This document shows, piece after piece, positions 1 to 7,288 of a stretch of DNA of 26,994 bases; position 1 is the stretch's first letter, and every line of letters begins with the position of its first letter. A program made the translations under genes and the position numbers. Under the pieces are notes generated by a model. That model was not told the DNA's origin, did not search any database, and was given only the letters and a program-made list of their open reading frames with translations. Source of the stretch: DAOUAT01 sp964551735. GTDB lineage: Bacteria; Chloroflexota; Anaerolineae; CG2-30-64-16. Location of the stretch: positions 1 through 26,994 of the forward strand of contig CAZKEF010000064.1 of assembly GCA_964551735.1 (NCBI GenBank). Direction: 5' to 3'.

Positions 1-202
1 GGCCATGGCCTGGTTAGCCGGTAAGCCGCACGCCCAAACCCGCCGTTCCCGGTTCGCTGCCCTACGTTCGCTTTTCGAGCACATAGCTGTGCCATCTCCG
101 GCGCACGCCGCAACTTAAGATTAGCCAACGGTATCACCAGGTGGCGCGGGAATTGGCGGGCAGTGATGCCATGAGATGCGGGGGGATTCCCAGGGTGTCT
201 GC
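1..202. other. Left edge, no recognisable gene
   Basis: No coding region can be supported here. An open frame runs from the window edge to a stop near 116 on the + strand (about 38 codons), but its translation resembles no family I recognise. A 10-bp palindrome, ggccatggcc, sits at 1-10. The recognisable comM-like sequence starts abruptly at about 203, so somewhere in 175-203 is a rearrangement breakpoint. Confidence 0.4.
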
Positions 203-612
203 GACGAGATGCCGGAGTTCGGCCAGCACGGCCTGGAGGTGTTGCGGCAGCCGCTGGAGGACAAGGTCGTCACCATCAGTCGCGCGCAGGGCAGTTTGAC
301 CTTCCCGGCCAACTTCATGCTCGTCGGCGCCCAAAATCCATGTCCTTGCGGTTACTGGGGCGACCCGGAACACGCCTGCACGTGCAGCCCCACGCTGATC
401 AGCCGCTACCAGAAGCGCCTCTCCGGCCCGCTGCTCGACCGCATCGACATCCACGTTGAGGTCCCGCGCGTCCCGTTCCAGAAGCTCAGCGACGAGCGCC
501 GCGGCGAGCCGTCGGCCGCGATTCGCGCGCGCGGCGAGGCCGCGCGCGCACGGCAGACCGCGCGATTCGCCGTAGGGGCGGGTTTGCCTGCGGGGTCCAC
601 AACCGCACGTGA
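203..612 (+). repeat. Direct repeat copy 1 (comM segment), partner at 26603-26994
   Basis: Bases 203-540 match 26603-26940 without a mismatch that I can see. Copy 1 then has 18 extra bases (541-558), and 559-612 match 26941-26994 up to the window end. The two copies have the same orientation and are offset by 26,400 bp. The 18-bp difference is bounded by a short cgcgcg repeat, as expected for a slippage deletion in copy 2. Confidence 0.93.
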
Positions 613-632
613 CGGCGCAAAACCCGCTCCTT
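572..632. repeat. Palindromic (REP/MITE-like) element inside comM
   Basis: The imperfect inverted repeat TAGGGGCGGGTTTG (573-586) and CAAAACCCGCTCCTT (618-632) encloses about 31 nt. It interrupts the conserved ComM sequence between QTARF and NADMGP but keeps the frame open, adding about 25 residues rich in G, A and P. The left part of the element is also present in the right comM copy (26955 onward), so it was inserted before the duplication. No transposase is encoded. Confidence 0.6.
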
Positions 633-792
633 CCGCCGGCCTGACCACCAACGCCGACATGGGCCCGACCCAGGTGCGCGACCACTGTCCGGTGGACGAG
701 ACCGGCCGCCAGCTCCTCGGCGCGGCCACACCTGCACTTTCGCCGGAGTGCGGCATTGATCGGGATGAATGGAGTAGCTCATGGTATGACAA

Positions 793-811
793 CCGCAGCA
801 CCACGCTGCGG
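793..811. repeat. Short hairpin flanked by 10-bp direct repeats
   Basis: CCGCAGC (793-799) and GCTGCGG (805-811) form a perfect 7-bp stem with the loop ACCAC. The 10-mer catggtatga occurs on both sides at 780-789 and 815-824. The element lies between the comM remnant and the terminator at 855. Its function is unknown; it may be part of a small transcript or a scar of an insertion. Confidence 0.4.
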
Positions 812-854
812 AAGCATGGTATGATTCGCCCGCCTCCTCTCTTCGATTGTCGAG

Positions 855-881
855 GCCCAACCTGATCAGGTTGGGCTTTTT
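855..881 (+). terminator. Rho-independent terminator
   Basis: Bases 855-876 form a perfect palindrome with 11-bp arms (GCCCAACCTGA and its complement; the central GATC forms the loop), followed directly by five T residues at 877-881. It would end + strand transcription coming from the comM remnant and so insulate the promoter at 1002. Confidence 0.85.
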
Positions 882-1001
882 GATTGATGGCATTTCAGCG
901 GGAATCTGGGGATTTTCCATACGCCGCATATCTCTGGCATGAGTAAGAAGCAAGACTGATGATGAATCGCAAAGCGAACCTTAAAATCTCTTACGAAGGT
1001 A

Positions 1002-1030
1002 TTGACAAGATGAAAATCTTGTGCTAGGAT
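1002..1030 (+). promoter_or_regulatory. Sigma70-type promoter of the catabolic operon
   Basis: A perfect -35 box TTGACA (1002-1007) is separated by exactly 17 bp from a -10-like TAGGAT (1025-1030). Transcription should start near 1037, inside the palindrome at 1031-1060. The spacer contains a small inverted repeat, AAGAT...ATCTT (1007-1020). The expected untranslated leader before the first gene is about 105 nt. Confidence 0.82.
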
Positions 1031-1060
1031 GCTGTCATCCTGTAATTACAGGATGACAGC
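1031..1060. promoter_or_regulatory. Perfect 30-bp palindromic operator
   Basis: Bases 1031-1060 read identically on both strands, with the core CCTGTAATTACAGG (1039-1052). The site abuts the -10 box and covers the predicted start of transcription, which is the classic position for a repressor. A central GT...AC dyad fits the GntR/HutC type of operator, and a GntR/UTRA regulator is encoded at 25195-26019. The half-site recurs in front of that gene (25087-25108). Assignment to this regulator is inference. Confidence 0.8.
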
Positions 1061-1142
1061 GTTTCGATCCATACTCTAACACTCGGCGACAAGACCGCGA
1101 ACGTGTAAGCCCTATATTTCAACGCTGAAAGGAGATCATACC

Positions 1143-2003
1143 ATGAAGGTTGGCATTGATAGCTACTGCTACCATCGGTTTTTCGGCGAGGTCTACCCGG
1201 ACCAAGAGCCACCGGCAAAACAGATGACGGTGAGTGACTTCCTGCGACGCGCCAAAGAGCTCAAGGTGGATGGCGTGTCTTTGGAGTCGTGTTTCTTCCC
1301 TACGCAAGACGAAGTCTGGCTCAAAGACCTCAAGGCGCAGATTGACGAGTATGGCTTTGACCGGGTCTACGCCTGGGGCCACCCCGACGGCCTGGAGCGC
1401 GGCCAGAACTGGGAGGCTTACAATGACATGGTCGCCTGCATCCCGCGTGCCAAGGCGATCGGTGCCGATGTGATGCGCGTCGTCGGCAGCAGCCTGATGT
1501 TCCGGCACGAGCCCCATGGCCCCCAGATCGAGGCGTTGACCAAGATGTTTCGCGAGGCGGTCAAGGTCGCCAAGGATCATGGCATCAAGCTGGCCGTGGA
1601 GAATCACATTGACTTCACCGCCGATGAGATCCTGCAACTGCTGGACGGTGTGGGGTCAGAATACCTGGGCCTCAACTTCGACACCGGCAATTTCCTACGC
1701 CTGCTGGACGATCCTGTCGAGGGCATGAAGAAGCTGGCGCCTTACGTCCTGGCCACCCACGTCAAGGACCTCTTCCCTGACAAGAACGCGTCGCCGCGGG
1801 ACTGGCACTTCTTCGCCGGTGTCCCCGTAGGGTTGGGGCTGGTCAACAATCATGCCCTGGCGCGCCTGTTGAAGGAAGCGAACTTCCAAGGGTTCCTGGC
1901 CGTGGAGATCGATCACCCGCACACCGATTGGGTCAACCGCGAGGACGAAGCGGTTGAGTTGAGCATCAAGGAACTGAAGCGCATTGCAGCTTCACTGAAA
2001 TAA
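1143..2003 (+). CDS. Sugar phosphate isomerase/epimerase family protein (xylose-isomerase-like TIM barrel)
   Basis: This 286-residue protein belongs to the AP-endonuclease-2/xylose-isomerase-like TIM barrel family, which includes sugar epimerases, inosose dehydratase (IolE) and 3-keto-glycoside lyases. Candidate metal ligands are Glu153 (AVENH), Asp180 (NFDTGN), His206 (ATHVKD) and Glu255 (AVEID), the usual Glu-Asp-His-Glu set. No signal peptide is seen, so it is cytoplasmic. ATG 1143 follows AAAGGAG (1128-1134) with good spacing. It is the first gene behind the regulated promoter and lies 15 bp before a Gfo/Idh/MocA oxidoreductase, a pairing seen in inositol, levoglucosan and 3-keto-sugar pathways. 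The substrate is unknown; it may be an epimerase, isomerase or dehydratase/lyase. Confidence 0.88.
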   Translation: MKVGIDSYCYHRFFGEVYPDQEPPAKQMTVSDFLRRAKELKVDGVSLESCFFPTQDEVWLKDLKAQIDEYGFDRVYAWGHPDGLERGQNWEAYNDMVACIPRAKAIGADVMRVVGSSLMFRHEPHGPQIEALTKMFREAVKVAKDHGIKLAVENHIDFTADEILQLLDGVGSEYLGLNFDTGNFLRLLDDPVEGMKKLAPYVLATHVKDLFPDKNASPRDWHFFAGVPVGLGLVNNHALARLLKEANFQGFLAVEIDHPHTDWVNREDEAVELSIKELKRIAASLK

Positions 2004-2018
2004 GCAAGGAGCGCCAAG

Positions 2019-3182
2019 GTGAAGACCGTCAATGTTGCGATCATCGGCATCGGTTTTATGGGCAAGGCACACAGCAACGCCTGGATCAACGCGGCGCGGT
2101 TCTTTGACATACCGTTCAAGCCCGTCCTGAAGGTCGCCTGCGGCCGCAACACGGCCAGCGTGCGCGCATTCGCCGACACCTGGGGCTGGGAAGAGGTTGA
2201 AGCTGATTGGGAAAAAACGGTGGCACGGCCCGATGTTGACATCGTTGACATCTGCACCCCCACCTACCTCCATAAGGATATTGTCATCGCTGCTGCCCGG
2301 GCCGGCAAGCAGATCTTCTGTGAGAAACCGGTGGCGCTCTCCTACGCCGAGGCCAAGGCGATGTATGAGGCCGCTGAACAGGCCGGTGTGCTCCACTACC
2401 TGAACCACAACTACCGTCGTTGCCCAGCCGTGACCTTTGCCCGGCAGCTCATTGACGAAGGCAAGATCGGCCAGATCTACCACTGGCGCGGGGCCTACCT
2501 CCAGGACTGGATCATGGACCCCACCTTCTCGCTGACGTGGCATTTGCAGAAGCAGTATGCCGGCGCAGGGCCGCACTACGATCTCGGTTCGCACAGCGTC
2601 GACCTGGCCCGCCACCTGGTGGGCAATATCGCCGCAGTGTCAGCCATGACCAGGCGCTTCATCACGGAGCGCCCTCTGCCGGGCGCCGGCGCCGGCACCT
2701 TCAAAGCCGGGACGGCCAGTGCCGCAAAGGGCGAGGTCACGGTAGATGACGCATCGCTGATGATTGCAGAGTTCGAGCAGGGTGCGCTCGGCAGCTTCGA
2801 GACCAGCCGCTTTGCCGGCGGGCGCAAGAACTACAACTTCTTTGAGATTTACGGCAGCAAGGGCAGCCTCTCCTTCAACCTGGAGCGGATGAACGAGCTC
2901 AACTATCTTTCCCTGTCAGACAACGGGGATGAGCAAGGTTTCCGCAATATCCTCGTCACCAATGATTCACATCCCTACATCGCCGGCTGGTGGCCGCCCG
3001 GCCACATCATCGGTTACGAACACGAATTCACGCACGCTGTGGTTGACTTCCTGAAGGCGCTGGCCGCCGGCAGCAAGATCACGCCGAACCTCTATGATGG
3101 CATGCAGGAGATGCAGGTGCTGGAGGCCGGCCTCAAGTCGGCTGAGACGGGCCGCCGGGTGGCAGTGGCGGAAATCCAGTAG
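2019..3182 (+). CDS. Gfo/Idh/MocA family NAD(P)-dependent oxidoreductase 1
   Basis: This 387-residue protein begins with a Rossmann fold (GIGFMG at 10-15) and has the family signature CEKP (101-104, catalytic Lys103). A catalytic DLGSH motif follows at 188-192. Members oxidise or reduce hydroxyls of sugars, cyclitols and glycosides. The start is GTG at 2019, preceded by AAGGAG (2005-2010) and 15 bp after the upstream stop. At 387 residues it is longer than the second family member in this window (343), with an extra Gly/Ala-rich loop around residues 226-240. It probably acts on the same or an adjacent intermediate as the TIM-barrel protein before it. Confidence 0.9.
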   Translation: MKTVNVAIIGIGFMGKAHSNAWINAARFFDIPFKPVLKVACGRNTASVRAFADTWGWEEVEADWEKTVARPDVDIVDICTPTYLHKDIVIAAARAGKQIFCEKPVALSYAEAKAMYEAAEQAGVLHYLNHNYRRCPAVTFARQLIDEGKIGQIYHWRGAYLQDWIMDPTFSLTWHLQKQYAGAGPHYDLGSHSVDLARHLVGNIAAVSAMTRRFITERPLPGAGAGTFKAGTASAAKGEVTVDDASLMIAEFEQGALGSFETSRFAGGRKNYNFFEIYGSKGSLSFNLERMNELNYLSLSDNGDEQGFRNILVTNDSHPYIAGWWPPGHIIGYEHEFTHAVVDFLKALAAGSKITPNLYDGMQEMQVLEAGLKSAETGRRVAVAEIQ

Positions 3183-3225
3183 CCAGCGCCGCCAGTTTCC
3201 CAATCGCATACAACTACATCGCTTC

Positions 3226-3288
3226 CTCTCCTTGGGTAGTGGCTGAGATGGGTGGCAGGGGAACCGCCCATCTTGGCCCAGGGGAGAG
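3226..3288 (+). promoter_or_regulatory. Nested stem-loop in the intergenic leader of importer 1
   Basis: The 191-bp gap before the permease holds a two-tier hairpin. The outer arms are CTCTCC (3226-3231) with GGAGAG (3283-3288), plus GGG (3234-3236) with CCC (3277-3279). The inner stem is GATGGGTGG (3247-3255) with CCGCCCATC (3264-3272). No T-run follows, so it is not a normal terminator. It could stabilise or process the mRNA, or attenuate it. No promoter stands out in the gap. Confidence 0.45.
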
Positions 3289-3373
3289 AGCGGCCAAAGC
3301 ATCAACGATGGACAGCAGACAAGCGCTGCCCCTGGCGTAGCCTTGCGCATTTTCACGGAAGAGGATGGTTGGC

Positions 3374-4375
3374 ATGAAGACAACAACCTCAAGTTGGGGC
3401 ATCGTCCGGAGATTCAGATACGCCCTCCAGGATCGGGACGAGCGCAATAAGCTGCTCGGTCAGTCCGCAATTTACTTCGTTCTGGCGCTCTTCATTGTGA
3501 TCTCAGCGTTGGCGTCGCCCATCTTCCTTCAGTCGCGCAATCTTATCAACGTGTCTCGCCAGGCAGCGATCCTGGGGATCGTCGCCGTGGGCCAGTGCTT
3601 CGTGATTTTGACGGGGGGCATTGACCTGTCGGTGGCTTCGGTGATGGCGCTGATGTCCATCCTCAGCGCCGACCTGATGGCCGGGCAAGATGGCTTGGTG
3701 CTGCCGGTGGCGCTGCTCTGCCTGGCTGTCGCCGCGGTGATCGGGGCGACCAACGGCCTGATGGTGACAAAACTGAAGATCCCGCCGTTCATCGCGACGC
3801 TGGGCATGATCCTGATCGTGCAGGGGGTTAGGTTCCTGTATTCAGGCGGCACACCCAAAGGCTCGATCCCGGATGCGCTACGTTTCTTCGGCCGGGACTT
3901 CTTCCTCGGCGTGCCCATGTCGGTCTGGATCTGCCTGACAGTGGCGTTTGTCAGTTGGTTTGTCTTGGCGAAGACCACCTTCGGCCGCGCGATCTATGCG
4001 GCGGGCGGCAATATCAAGACGGCGTTTTTGTCCGGGATTCGGACGAACACCGTCCGCGTGCTGGCCTACGCGATCTGCAGCGTCTGCGCAGGGTTGGGCG
4101 GCCTGGTGCTTGCTGGCTACATCGGCACCGCCGACAACTGGCTGGGTCAGGGCTATGACCTGAACTCAATTGCAGCCGTCGTCATCGGCGGCACTGTGAT
4201 GACCGGTGGCAAGGGCAACGTGTGGGGTGCGCTCGCCGGCGCCCTGATGATGGCCGTCGTGCTCAACATGGTTGTGTTGCTCGGCCTGAATGTCGAAGCG
4301 CAGCGCATCGTCAAGGGCCTGATCATCCTGGCGGCCGTTGCGCTCTACGCCCGTCTGAGCGGGCCGCGTGATTGA
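3374..4375 (+). CDS. ABC sugar transporter permease 1a (RbsC/BPD_transp_2 family)
   Basis: This 333-residue inner-membrane protein has multiple hydrophobic segments and the family hallmark LTGGIDLSVAS near the N-terminal third. Further conserved blocks are PPFIATLGM, FGRAIYAAGGN and SIAAVVIGGTVMTGGKG, as in ribose, xylose and galactose permeases. ATG 3374 is chosen because GAGG at 3361-3364 then lies 9 nt upstream; the alternative ATG at 3365 abuts that GAGG. It is the first gene of importer 1 and is likely to pair with the permease at 7257 as a heterodimer around the single double-domain ATPase. Confidence 0.9.
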   Translation: MKTTTSSWGIVRRFRYALQDRDERNKLLGQSAIYFVLALFIVISALASPIFLQSRNLINVSRQAAILGIVAVGQCFVILTGGIDLSVASVMALMSILSADLMAGQDGLVLPVALLCLAVAAVIGATNGLMVTKLKIPPFIATLGMILIVQGVRFLYSGGTPKGSIPDALRFFGRDFFLGVPMSVWICLTVAFVSWFVLAKTTFGRAIYAAGGNIKTAFLSGIRTNTVRVLAYAICSVCAGLGGLVLAGYIGTADNWLGQGYDLNSIAAVVIGGTVMTGGKGNVWGALAGALMMAVVLNMVVLLGLNVEAQRIVKGLIILAAVALYARLSGPRD

Positions 4376-4406
4376 CGCGGCTTCATGCCGGAAAGGAGAA
4401 GGTCCG

Positions 4407-4475
4407 CTGAACGTGATAAGACAAGTATTCTACCGTTTTCGAAGCATCATGGACCATCAGTTCTTGAAGGAGTAA
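4407..4475 (+). CDS. Possible leader peptide upstream of binding protein 1
   Basis: A strong Shine-Dalgarno (GAAAGGAGAAGG, 4391-4402) lies 106 bp before the binding-protein gene. It is followed by an open frame that could start at CTG 4407 or GTG 4413 and ends at TAA 4473-4475, about 20-22 codons. Its stop lies within the Shine-Dalgarno of the lipoprotein gene (GGAGTAAGGAAAATG), so translation could be coupled. A non-ATG start and no homology make this speculative. A comparable orphan Shine-Dalgarno precedes the second binding protein (20528-20536). Confidence 0.2.
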   Translation: MNVIRQVFYRFRSIMDHQFLKE

Positions 4476-4480
4476 GGAAA

Positions 4481-5614
4481 ATGCGTGCGCCCAAGACTCT
4501 TATCTCTATCGTGACCGTTTTTCTGACGCTGTTGATCGTGGCCGCGTGCTCGACACCGGCTACGCCCGCCCCCGCGGCACAACCCGCACAACCGACCACG
4601 GCCCCCGCGCCCCAGGTGGCGCCCACCCAGGCACCCGCGCAGCCGGCTGCTGGGGGCGAGCAGATGGTTGACACGGCACAGTACAAGAAAGCAGGGCCGT
4701 ACACCATCTGCTTCAGTAACGCCTCTATCTCGAACTCGTGGCGGGTATCGTTCGTGGAGCACATCCGCTACGCAGTAGACGAGGCCAAGAAGGCCGGTCT
4801 CGTCAAAGACTACATCGAAACGGATGCTAACGACGATCCAACGAAACAGGTGGCGGACACCGAAGACCTGCTCACCAAAGGCTGCGACGTGTTGATCGTC
4901 AGCCCAGCGACGTCGGAGGCGATGACCCCCGTCGTCGAGAAGGCGATGGACAAGGGTGTTCCGGTGGTGACGGTGGATCGCAATATCAGCAGCGACAAAT
5001 ACATCTCCTTCGTGGAATGCTCAAGCTGCGTCATGGCGACCAAGCAGTCCGAGTGGCTGGTGCAGCAGATCGGCGGCAAGGGCAACGTGATCATGCTGGC
5101 TGGCCTGGCCGGCGCCAGCCCAGCGGAGACCCGCCTGCAATGTGCCAGTGAGGTGTTTGCGAAGTACCCGGACATCAAAGTCCTCGACAAGCAGTACACC
5201 GGTTGGTCACCGGTCGAGGGCAAGCGAATCATGGAGAACTTGCTCCTCAAGTACCCCCAGATTGATGCGGTCTGGGCCGATAGCGGACTGCAAGGCTCCG
5301 GCGCGGCCGAAGCGTTCCTGGATGCCAAATTGACCGTCCCACCCATCACCGGCGAAGACTTCAACCGCTTCCTGAAGATGTGGAAAGAGAAAGGTTTCAA
5401 CGCTATTGCGGTTGATTTCACGGTTCGCCAGGGCTACGAGGCTGTGCAGATCGCGCTCAAAGTTCTCCAGGGTCAGGCGGTCCCGCATCATGTAGTGGTA
5501 CCGAACACGGTGATCACCCAGGAGAACCTGGATCAGTACGTGCGCATGGACCTGCCCGATGACTATTGGGCCGGCTCGATGCCGGAAGTGGCTGAGCGCC
5601 TGCTCAAGAAGTAA
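4481..5614 (+). CDS. Sugar-binding lipoprotein of ABC importer 1 (periplasmic-binding-protein-like, type 1)
   Basis: This 377-residue lipoprotein has a hydrophobic signal sequence and a lipobox VAAC (Cys23). A Pro/Ala/Thr/Gln-rich linker runs to about residue 57, followed by a ribose-binding-like domain (TICFSNAS, DVLIVSPATSEAMTP, KGVPVVTVDRN). It is expected to be anchored outside the membrane and to deliver substrate to the permeases. ATG 4481 follows GAAGGAG (4466-4472); upstream in-frame codons to 4385 are unlikely, since they would precede the signal peptide. Binding protein 2 (20620) is a clear paralogue. Long low-complexity linkers after the lipobox are typical of Chloroflexota. Confidence 0.92.
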   Translation: MRAPKTLISIVTVFLTLLIVAACSTPATPAPAAQPAQPTTAPAPQVAPTQAPAQPAAGGEQMVDTAQYKKAGPYTICFSNASISNSWRVSFVEHIRYAVDEAKKAGLVKDYIETDANDDPTKQVADTEDLLTKGCDVLIVSPATSEAMTPVVEKAMDKGVPVVTVDRNISSDKYISFVECSSCVMATKQSEWLVQQIGGKGNVIMLAGLAGASPAETRLQCASEVFAKYPDIKVLDKQYTGWSPVEGKRIMENLLLKYPQIDAVWADSGLQGSGAAEAFLDAKLTVPPITGEDFNRFLKMWKEKGFNAIAVDFTVRQGYEAVQIALKVLQGQAVPHHVVVPNTVITQENLDQYVRMDLPDDYWAGSMPEVAERLLKK

Positions 5615-5659
5615 CGATAGCTGGTCGAATGACGGTTAGGGGCCCATTTCCCCGGCCTG

Positions 5660-5709
5660 GAGGCTTTAGCTGGTATCACAGCAGGCAAAAAATGACCGGC
5701 TAAAGCCTC
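5660..5709 (+). promoter_or_regulatory. Stem-loop between binding protein 1 and ATPase 1
   Basis: GAGGCTTTAGC (5660-5670) pairs perfectly with GCTAAAGCCTC (5699-5709). The stem extends by three more pairs (one G-T) to 14 bp, around a 22-nt loop. There is no T-run after it, so it is not a canonical terminator. The position right after the solute-binding-protein gene is where mRNA-protecting hairpins are found in several sugar ABC operons. It could alternatively be a dispersed palindromic repeat. Confidence 0.6.
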
Positions 5710-5761
5710 GAATCCAGAGGGCTACCTGAATTCCTGAACGGGGGCGACTGAGGAGGGCAAG

Positions 5762-7288
5762 ATGGCCGAATTCATGGTGGAAATGTTGGGTATCTCAAAG
5801 AATTTCGGCGGGGTCAAGGCGCTGACTGACGTGAGCTTCCACTGCCGGCCGGGTGAGGTGCATGCAGTCATGGGACAGAACGGCGCCGGGAAGTCCACTC
5901 TGATGAAAATCCTGGCCGGCGTATACCCGCCCGATGCGGGGGAGATCTGGCTGGATGGCGCGAAGGTGCGCTTCGCAAGCCCACACGAAGCCCAGGCGTC
6001 CGGTGTGAGCATCATTCACCAGGAGCTGAATCTGCTGCCTGATCTCAGCGTCGCATCCAACGTGTTCCTGGGCCGAGAACCTAAACACCCGCTGGGCCTG
6101 CTCAAATCAGCCGAGTTGGAAGCGAAAGCCAGGCAGGTGCTGGAGCGGCTGGGCGTGGATATTGACCCCCGCGCACACGTAGCCAGCCTCAGCCTGGCGC
6201 AGCAGCAGATGGTCGAGATCGCCAAAGCGCTTTCCGTCAACGCGCGCATCGTGATCATGGACGAGCCTTCGGCCAGCCTGGGCAGCAAGGAGTTGGAGCG
6301 GCTGTTCGAAGTGATAGCCGCGCTTAAGAATCAGGGCGTAGCCGTGATCTACATCTCCCACCGCCTGGCCGAGGTCTTCCAGGTGGCCGACTGGGTCACT
6401 ATCTTCCGCGATGGCCGGGTTGTGGATTCGTCCAGCATCAAGACGCTTGATCGCTCCAGCCTGGTGCGGCTAATGATCGGGAGCAGCACTTTCATGGAAC
6501 AGTTCCCGCCGCGCGGCGCCGCGTTCGGGCCCGAGGTGCTGCGGATCGAAAGGTTGACCTCGCAGCCCGTGCTAAACGATGTCTCGGTGGCGGTGCGCGC
6601 CCGCGAGGTGGTCGGGCTGGCCGGACTCATGGGTTCAGGACGGTCGGAGCTGGCGCAGGTGGTGTTCGGCGCACGCCCCTACCAGACGGGGCAGGTGCTG
6701 TTGCACGGTCAACCGGTGCAGTTCGGGGTGCCCAGCCAGGCCATTAACCGCAAGATCGCCTACTTGCCGGAGAGCCGCAAAGACGAGGGCTTGGTGATGG
6801 GTATGGCGATTCGGCAGAATGCAGCGTTGGCCAGCCTGGGCACACGGCAATCCCTGGGGGTCGTCAAACACCGGGCTGAGCGGCAGGTGGTTTCGGACGC
6901 GGCCGTCCGTCTGAACGTCAAGACCCCCCACCTGGACCAGGAGGTGCACCGCCTCAGCGGCGGCAACCAGCAAAAAGTTGCCATCGCAAAGTGGCTGCTC
7001 ACCCAACCTGAGCTGTTGATCTTCGACGAGCCCACCCGCGGGGTGGATGTAGGGGCCAAGACCGAGATCTGGAAGCTGATCCGGCAGGTGGCCGACCAGG
7101 GAGCGGCCGTGCTGATCATCTCCTCCGAGTTGCCGGAAGTGATCGGCATGAGCGATAGGATCATCGTTTTGCACCGGGGCCGGGTTGCCGGCGAGGTGCT
7201 TGCCAAAGACACGTCAGAAGAACAACTGCTCTCTCTTGCTTCCTTTGGAGAATCCCATGACAGTGCTCGCCTCGCAACCCAAGCATAG
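5762..7288 (+). CDS. ABC sugar importer ATPase 1, double nucleotide-binding domain (RbsA/MglA/XylG type)
   Basis: This 508-residue protein contains two fused ATPase domains. Domain 1 has Walker A GQNGAGKST (38-46), signature LSLAQQQ (143-149) and Walker B IVIMDEP. Domain 2 has the degenerate P-loop GLMGSGRSE, the signature LSGGNQQ (398-404) and Walker B LLIFDEPTRGVDVG. A degenerate second P-loop is normal for this family. In domain 1 the canonical GG of the signature is LA, also common. ATG 5762 follows GAGGAGGG. The end overlaps the next permease gene by 32 bp, pointing to translational coupling. Confidence 0.94.
   Translation: MAEFMVEMLGISKNFGGVKALTDVSFHCRPGEVHAVMGQNGAGKSTLMKILAGVYPPDAGEIWLDGAKVRFASPHEAQASGVSIIHQELNLLPDLSVASNVFLGREPKHPLGLLKSAELEAKARQVLERLGVDIDPRAHVASLSLAQQQMVEIAKALSVNARIVIMDEPSASLGSKELERLFEVIAALKNQGVAVIYISHRLAEVFQVADWVTIFRDGRVVDSSSIKTLDRSSLVRLMIGSSTFMEQFPPRGAAFGPEVLRIERLTSQPVLNDVSVAVRAREVVGLAGLMGSGRSELAQVVFGARPYQTGQVLLHGQPVQFGVPSQAINRKIAYLPESRKDEGLVMGMAIRQNAALASLGTRQSLGVVKHRAERQVVSDAAVRLNVKTPHLDQEVHRLSGGNQQKVAIAKWLLTQPELLIFDEPTRGVDVGAKTEIWKLIRQVADQGAAVLIISSELPEVIGMSDRIIVLHRGRVAGEVLAKDTSEEQLLSLASFGESHDSARLATQA

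Larger units (their letters stand above)
203..737 (+). pseudogene. comM: comM/yifB (Mg-chelatase-like AAA+ ATPase) internal fragment, left copy
   Basis: The translation carries the central and C-terminal part of the ComM/YifB family: DEMPEFGQHGLEVLRQPLEDK, then the NPCPCGYWGDP and LDRIDIHVEVP motifs, and finally NADMGP. Intact ComM is about 500 residues and acts as an AAA+ helicase in natural transformation. This piece lacks the N-terminal domain and the Walker A motif. Its C-terminus departs from the family after LLGAA (about 735), where unrelated residues continue to a stop at 865. About 25 codons (about 568-642) that are not part of the family are inserted between the QTARF and NADMGP motifs. 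Bases 203-540 are identical to 26603-26940. It is very probably a non-functional remnant. Confidence 0.85.

Noticed and set aside
765..845. Possible tRNA (ggagtagctc followed by a hairpin and gattcgccc)
   Set aside because: The acceptor ends do not pair, no D-stem partner is present and no proper T-loop follows the hairpin. The resemblance is limited to the TAGCTC string.
1031..1142. Riboswitch in the operon leader
   Set aside because: The only structure found is the perfect palindrome, which fits a DNA operator better. No conserved aptamer motif was recognised in the remaining leader.
5660..5709. Terminator or insertion-sequence end after binding protein 1
   Set aside because: There is no T-run after the stem, no transposase and no target duplication. 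An mRNA element or dispersed palindrome is more economical.
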